This document shows, piece by piece, positions 61,993-64,000 of a DNA stretch of 64,000 nt. The stretch covers positions 248,001 to 312,000 of the forward strand of contig NZ_SODM01000002.1 in assembly GCF_004368785.1 (NCBI RefSeq), in the 5' to 3' direction. How positions within the stretch are numbered: position 1 is the stretch's first letter; every line of letters starts with the position of its first letter. The notes under the pieces are model-generated. The model did not search any database. It was not told the DNA's origin and was given only the letters and a program-made list of their open reading frames with translations. The position numbers and the translations under genes were made by a program. This DNA is from Flavobacterium sp. 270 (lineage in GTDB: Bacteria > Bacteroidota > Bacteroidia > Flavobacteriales > Flavobacteriaceae).

Positions 61993-62724
61993 ATGAAAGT
62001 AAAATTACTTACCACAATTTCTTTTTTCACTTATCAGCTTACTATTTCCCAAACAGAAAAACTTCTTAGCGGAAAAGTCATTGATCAAAATTATCCACTC
62101 AAAGGAATCGAGGTTATCAACAAAACAGCAAAAACCAGTACACGGACAAATGAATTAGGCGAGTTTTTAATTTTGATCAACCCGAAAGACAGTTTGCTTT
62201 TCTTTCACAAAGATTATTTTTTTTCCCGTTTGAAAGTTACTTCAGAACAAATTCAAACCAATAATCTTGTTGTAAAAATGGTTTTAAAACCCGAAGAACT
62301 TGAAGAAGTTGTAATTACTAAAATCAAATTTGACCACGTAAAATCAAACAGAAATTCTCTTATTGTTCCATATAGTCCATTACAAAGCGCTACAGGAGTT
62401 TATATGGGGAATATTCCGGGCGGAATAAATCTAATTGCAGCTGGCAGTATGATTGTAGATTTATTTAAGAAAGACAAAGAGAAACCTAAAAAGAAAACTC
62501 CAGAAATAAGTTTTAAAGATTTAATCGAAACAACTTGCTCAGAAGATTATTTTATTAAAGATTTAAAATTAAAACCTGAGGAAAAAGAGCTTTTTATTCA
62601 ATTTTGCGATGCAGACCCACAATCAAAAATTCTTGTACAGCAGAAAAATTTACTTTATACAATGGACTTTTTATATAAAAAAAATGAAGAGTTTAAAAAA
62701 CTGAATTCTGGCATTAAAAACTAA
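61993..62724 (+). CDS. Exported carboxypeptidase-regulatory-like domain protein (tandem copy 1)
   Basis: A 243-residue exported protein with signal peptide ending TISQ. Residues 25-110 form a carboxypeptidase-D regulatory-like beta-sandwich (LLSGKVIDQNYPLKGIEVINKTAK; LVVKMVLKPEELEEVVITKIK) like the N-terminal domain of TonB receptors. The middle (about 115-170) holds a Gly-rich stretch IPGGINLIAAGSMIVDLFKK. The C-terminal ~75 residues (TTCSEDYFIKDLKLKPEEKELFIQFCDADPQSK) are shared with the next gene. No barrel or plug follows. Function unknown. Confidence 0.82.
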   Translation: MKVKLLTTISFFTYQLTISQTEKLLSGKVIDQNYPLKGIEVINKTAKTSTRTNELGEFLILINPKDSLLFFHKDYFFSRLKVTSEQIQTNNLVVKMVLKPEELEEVVITKIKFDHVKSNRNSLIVPYSPLQSATGVYMGNIPGGINLIAAGSMIVDLFKKDKEKPKKKTPEISFKDLIETTCSEDYFIKDLKLKPEEKELFIQFCDADPQSKILVQQKNLLYTMDFLYKKNEEFKKLNSGIKN

Positions 62725-62734
62725 AAACCATTTT

Positions 62735-63451
62735 ATGAAAGTAAAACTACTCACAACTATTTCATTTTTTACCTATCAATATAGTATCTCTCAAACGGAG
62801 AAATTACTTCACGGAAAAGTTATTTCTCAAAATTTAGCTCTAAAAAATGTAGAAGTTATTAATAAAACAGCCAAAACAAGCACCACCACAAACGCTTCTG
62901 GAGAATTTTCTATTTCAGTAAAAGTTCATGATAGCTTATTGTTTTTTGCTAAAGATTATTTCTTCACCCGTTTAAAAATCTCTAATGAAGATATAACTAC
63001 AAACAATCTTGTCGTAAACTTGATTCCGAAAACTGAGGAATTAAATGAAGTAGTTATCACCAAAATTAAAAGTATAAAAATTGTTGATAATGTTTATAAT
63101 CGAGAAGCAATTAAAGAAATACAAAACCGAAAAAAATTTAATGATTTAAACCAACAATATTTACATATTAATGATGGAAGAATTGTAAATGCTATAAGTT
63201 ACAATCACCCTATTTTTGATAGACCAAAGCAAAAAATTGAAGATGACCATCGTTTTAAAAAACTTGTAATTGCTTCTTGTTCTTCAGATTTTTTCATTAA
63301 AGATTTAAAGATAAAGCCTGAAGAAAAAGAAATTTTTCTAGATTTTTGCGATGCCGATCCAAAATCTAAAACACTTTTAGAACATCCAAATATTTTGGCC
63401 GTTATGGATTTTTTGTATGCTAAAAATGAAGAATTTAAGAACCTAAAATAG
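62735..63451 (+). CDS. Exported carboxypeptidase-regulatory-like domain protein (tandem copy 2)
   Basis: A 238-residue paralogue of the preceding gene, 10 bp downstream, so co-transcribed. The signal and the N-terminal 110 residues are nearly alike (LLHGKVISQNLALKNVEVINKTAK), and so is the C-terminus (ASCSSDFFIKDLKIKPEEKEIFLDFCDADPKSK). The central part (about 112-175) is unrelated: a basic helix (NREAIKEIQNRKKFNDLNQQ) and HINDGRIVNAISYNHPIFD. The two copies keep the ends and vary the middle, which suggests a functional specificity region. Confidence 0.82.
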   Translation: MKVKLLTTISFFTYQYSISQTEKLLHGKVISQNLALKNVEVINKTAKTSTTTNASGEFSISVKVHDSLLFFAKDYFFTRLKISNEDITTNNLVVNLIPKTEELNEVVITKIKSIKIVDNVYNREAIKEIQNRKKFNDLNQQYLHINDGRIVNAISYNHPIFDRPKQKIEDDHRFKKLVIASCSSDFFIKDLKIKPEEKEIFLDFCDADPKSKTLLEHPNILAVMDFLYAKNEEFKNLK

Positions 63452-63480
63452 TTACATGAGAATTGTCATTAAACAAAAAT

Positions 63481-63957
63481 CTATTTATTCAACCACCAAA
63501 TACTAGCATTCAAAATAGCAGCAAAACCCACCCAAGCCATATAAGGAATCAATAAATATCCCGCAGTTTTATTGATTTTGATAAATTTTAGATAGGTTTC
63601 ATAAATCATCAGCCATAAAAGAACAATTTCTACCAAAGCCAGCATCGGATTTTTTAATCCGAAGAATAAATAAGACCAAATAGCATTCAAAGTCAATTGA
63701 ATCAAAAAGAAGCCTAAAGCTTTCTTTACTTCCTCATTTTGTTCTTTTATTTTATCCCAAACCAACCCTGCGGCAACAGCCATTAAAATATAAAGCAATG
63801 TCCACATTGGCATAAAAATCCAATTGGGCGGATTAAAAACTGGTTTTGCAATTGTCGGATACCATGTTTCTACACTTGGTCTTGTTACCAAACTTGCAGA
63901 ATATCCAACTGCTAAACAAACAATTAAAGCTATTATAATTTTGACGGTCTTATTCAT
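63481..63957 (-). CDS. tspO: TspO/MBR family membrane protein
   Basis: A 158-residue five-helix protein of the TspO/translocator family. Signature residues are TRPSVETWYPTIAKPVFNPPNWIFMPMWTLLYILMAVAAGLVW, with the W/P-rich loop after helix 1, then LTLNAIWSYLFFG and LIPYMAWVGFAAILNASIWWLN. Bacterial members bind porphyrins and steroids and affect stress responses; the precise role here is not known. A minus-strand TAnnTTTG box lies 18 bp upstream of the start. Confidence 0.93.
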   Translation of the reverse strand: MNKTVKIIIALIVCLAVGYSASLVTRPSVETWYPTIAKPVFNPPNWIFMPMWTLLYILMAVAAGLVWDKIKEQNEEVKKALGFFLIQLTLNAIWSYLFFGLKNPMLALVEIVLLWLMIYETYLKFIKINKTAGYLLIPYMAWVGFAAILNASIWWLNK

Positions 63958-63974
63958 TCTATTTAATTTTTAGC

Positions 63975-63982
63975 CAAAAATA
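63975..63982 (-). promoter_or_regulatory. Candidate tspO -7 box
   Basis: The minus strand reads TATTTTTG (complement of 63975-63982), matching TAnnTTTG 18 bp before the ATG. A TTTG (63997-64000) at the window edge is a possible -33 element 14 bp upstream; the sequence beyond is not visible. Confidence 0.45.
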
Positions 63983-64000
63983 AACAAAAGAAATTTCAAA

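Overview
The window comes from a member of the Bacteroidota, almost certainly a Flavobacterium. The DNA is AT-rich, many promoters fit the Bacteroidota -7 box TAnnTTTG, Shine-Dalgarno sequences are nearly absent, and several genes start with TTG. Marker families agree: SusC/SusD, DUF4249, a T9SS type A sorting tail, a short RpoD of about 287 residues, a class II HMG-CoA reductase with a GYDIA-type GHMP kinase, and a three-gene lptC neighbourhood. Nothing looks like phage, a transposon or CRISPR; this is ordinary chromosome.

Layout. 1-3.8 kb: the 3' end of a TonB-dependent receptor, a DUF4249 lipoprotein and an MG2/plug-like exported protein, apparently one outer-membrane export or uptake unit. 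3.9-7.3 kb: a DUF1566-like lipoprotein, an ECF sigma factor and its overlapping partner. The partner has a cytoplasmic anti-sigma-like N-terminus, one inner-membrane helix, a ~200-residue Lys/Thr linker and a C-terminal beta-barrel, so one chain may span the whole envelope. 7.4-17.3 kb: housekeeping genes (rpoD, rpe, an exported nuclease, a tail-specific protease, surE, lpxB, an NlpC/P60 lipoprotein, comEC). 17.3-19.2 kb: three tandem thioredoxin-fold paralogues, two of which have lost the CXXC active site. 19.3-24.6 kb: a peptide-use operon (DPP IV-type peptidase plus two POT transporters). 24.8-27.1 kb: mevalonate pathway genes. 27.2-34.1 kb: an envelope cluster (ppiD-like foldase, CNNM/CBS protein, lptC, an OM protein, coaX), with divergent tRNA-Phe. 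34.6-36.3 kb: an MHS-type transporter with a small membrane partner.

36.4-57.7 kb is a complete starch/maltodextrin utilisation locus built around a divergent LacI-type regulator. On the minus strand lie susC, susD, susE-like and a large T9SS-secreted GH13 amylase. On the plus strand lie lacI, a sugar MFS transporter, beta-phosphoglucomutase, a GH65 maltose phosphorylase, a GH97 alpha-glucosidase (SusB), a small lipoprotein, a SusA-like GH13 and a lipoprotein GH13. The predicted locations give an ordered route: secreted and surface amylases cut starch, SusCDE import it, periplasmic SusA/SusB trim it, the MFS carrier moves maltose or glucose inward, and maltose phosphorylase plus PgmB yield glucose 6-phosphate.

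57.9-64 kb: assorted genes (glycerophosphodiesterase, BaiN-like flavoprotein, HAD phosphatase, Crp-like regulator, MBL hydrolase, a tandem pair of carboxypeptidase-regulatory-domain proteins, TspO).

A recurring non-coding theme is a set of long intergenic inverted repeats built from short near-synonymous words. They sit at gene ends, especially in the right half of the sus locus, and one has perfect 33-bp arms. The most unusual protein-level signals are the envelope-spanning anti-sigma-like barrel protein, the CXXC-less thioredoxin paralogues and the diverged tandem pair near the right end.
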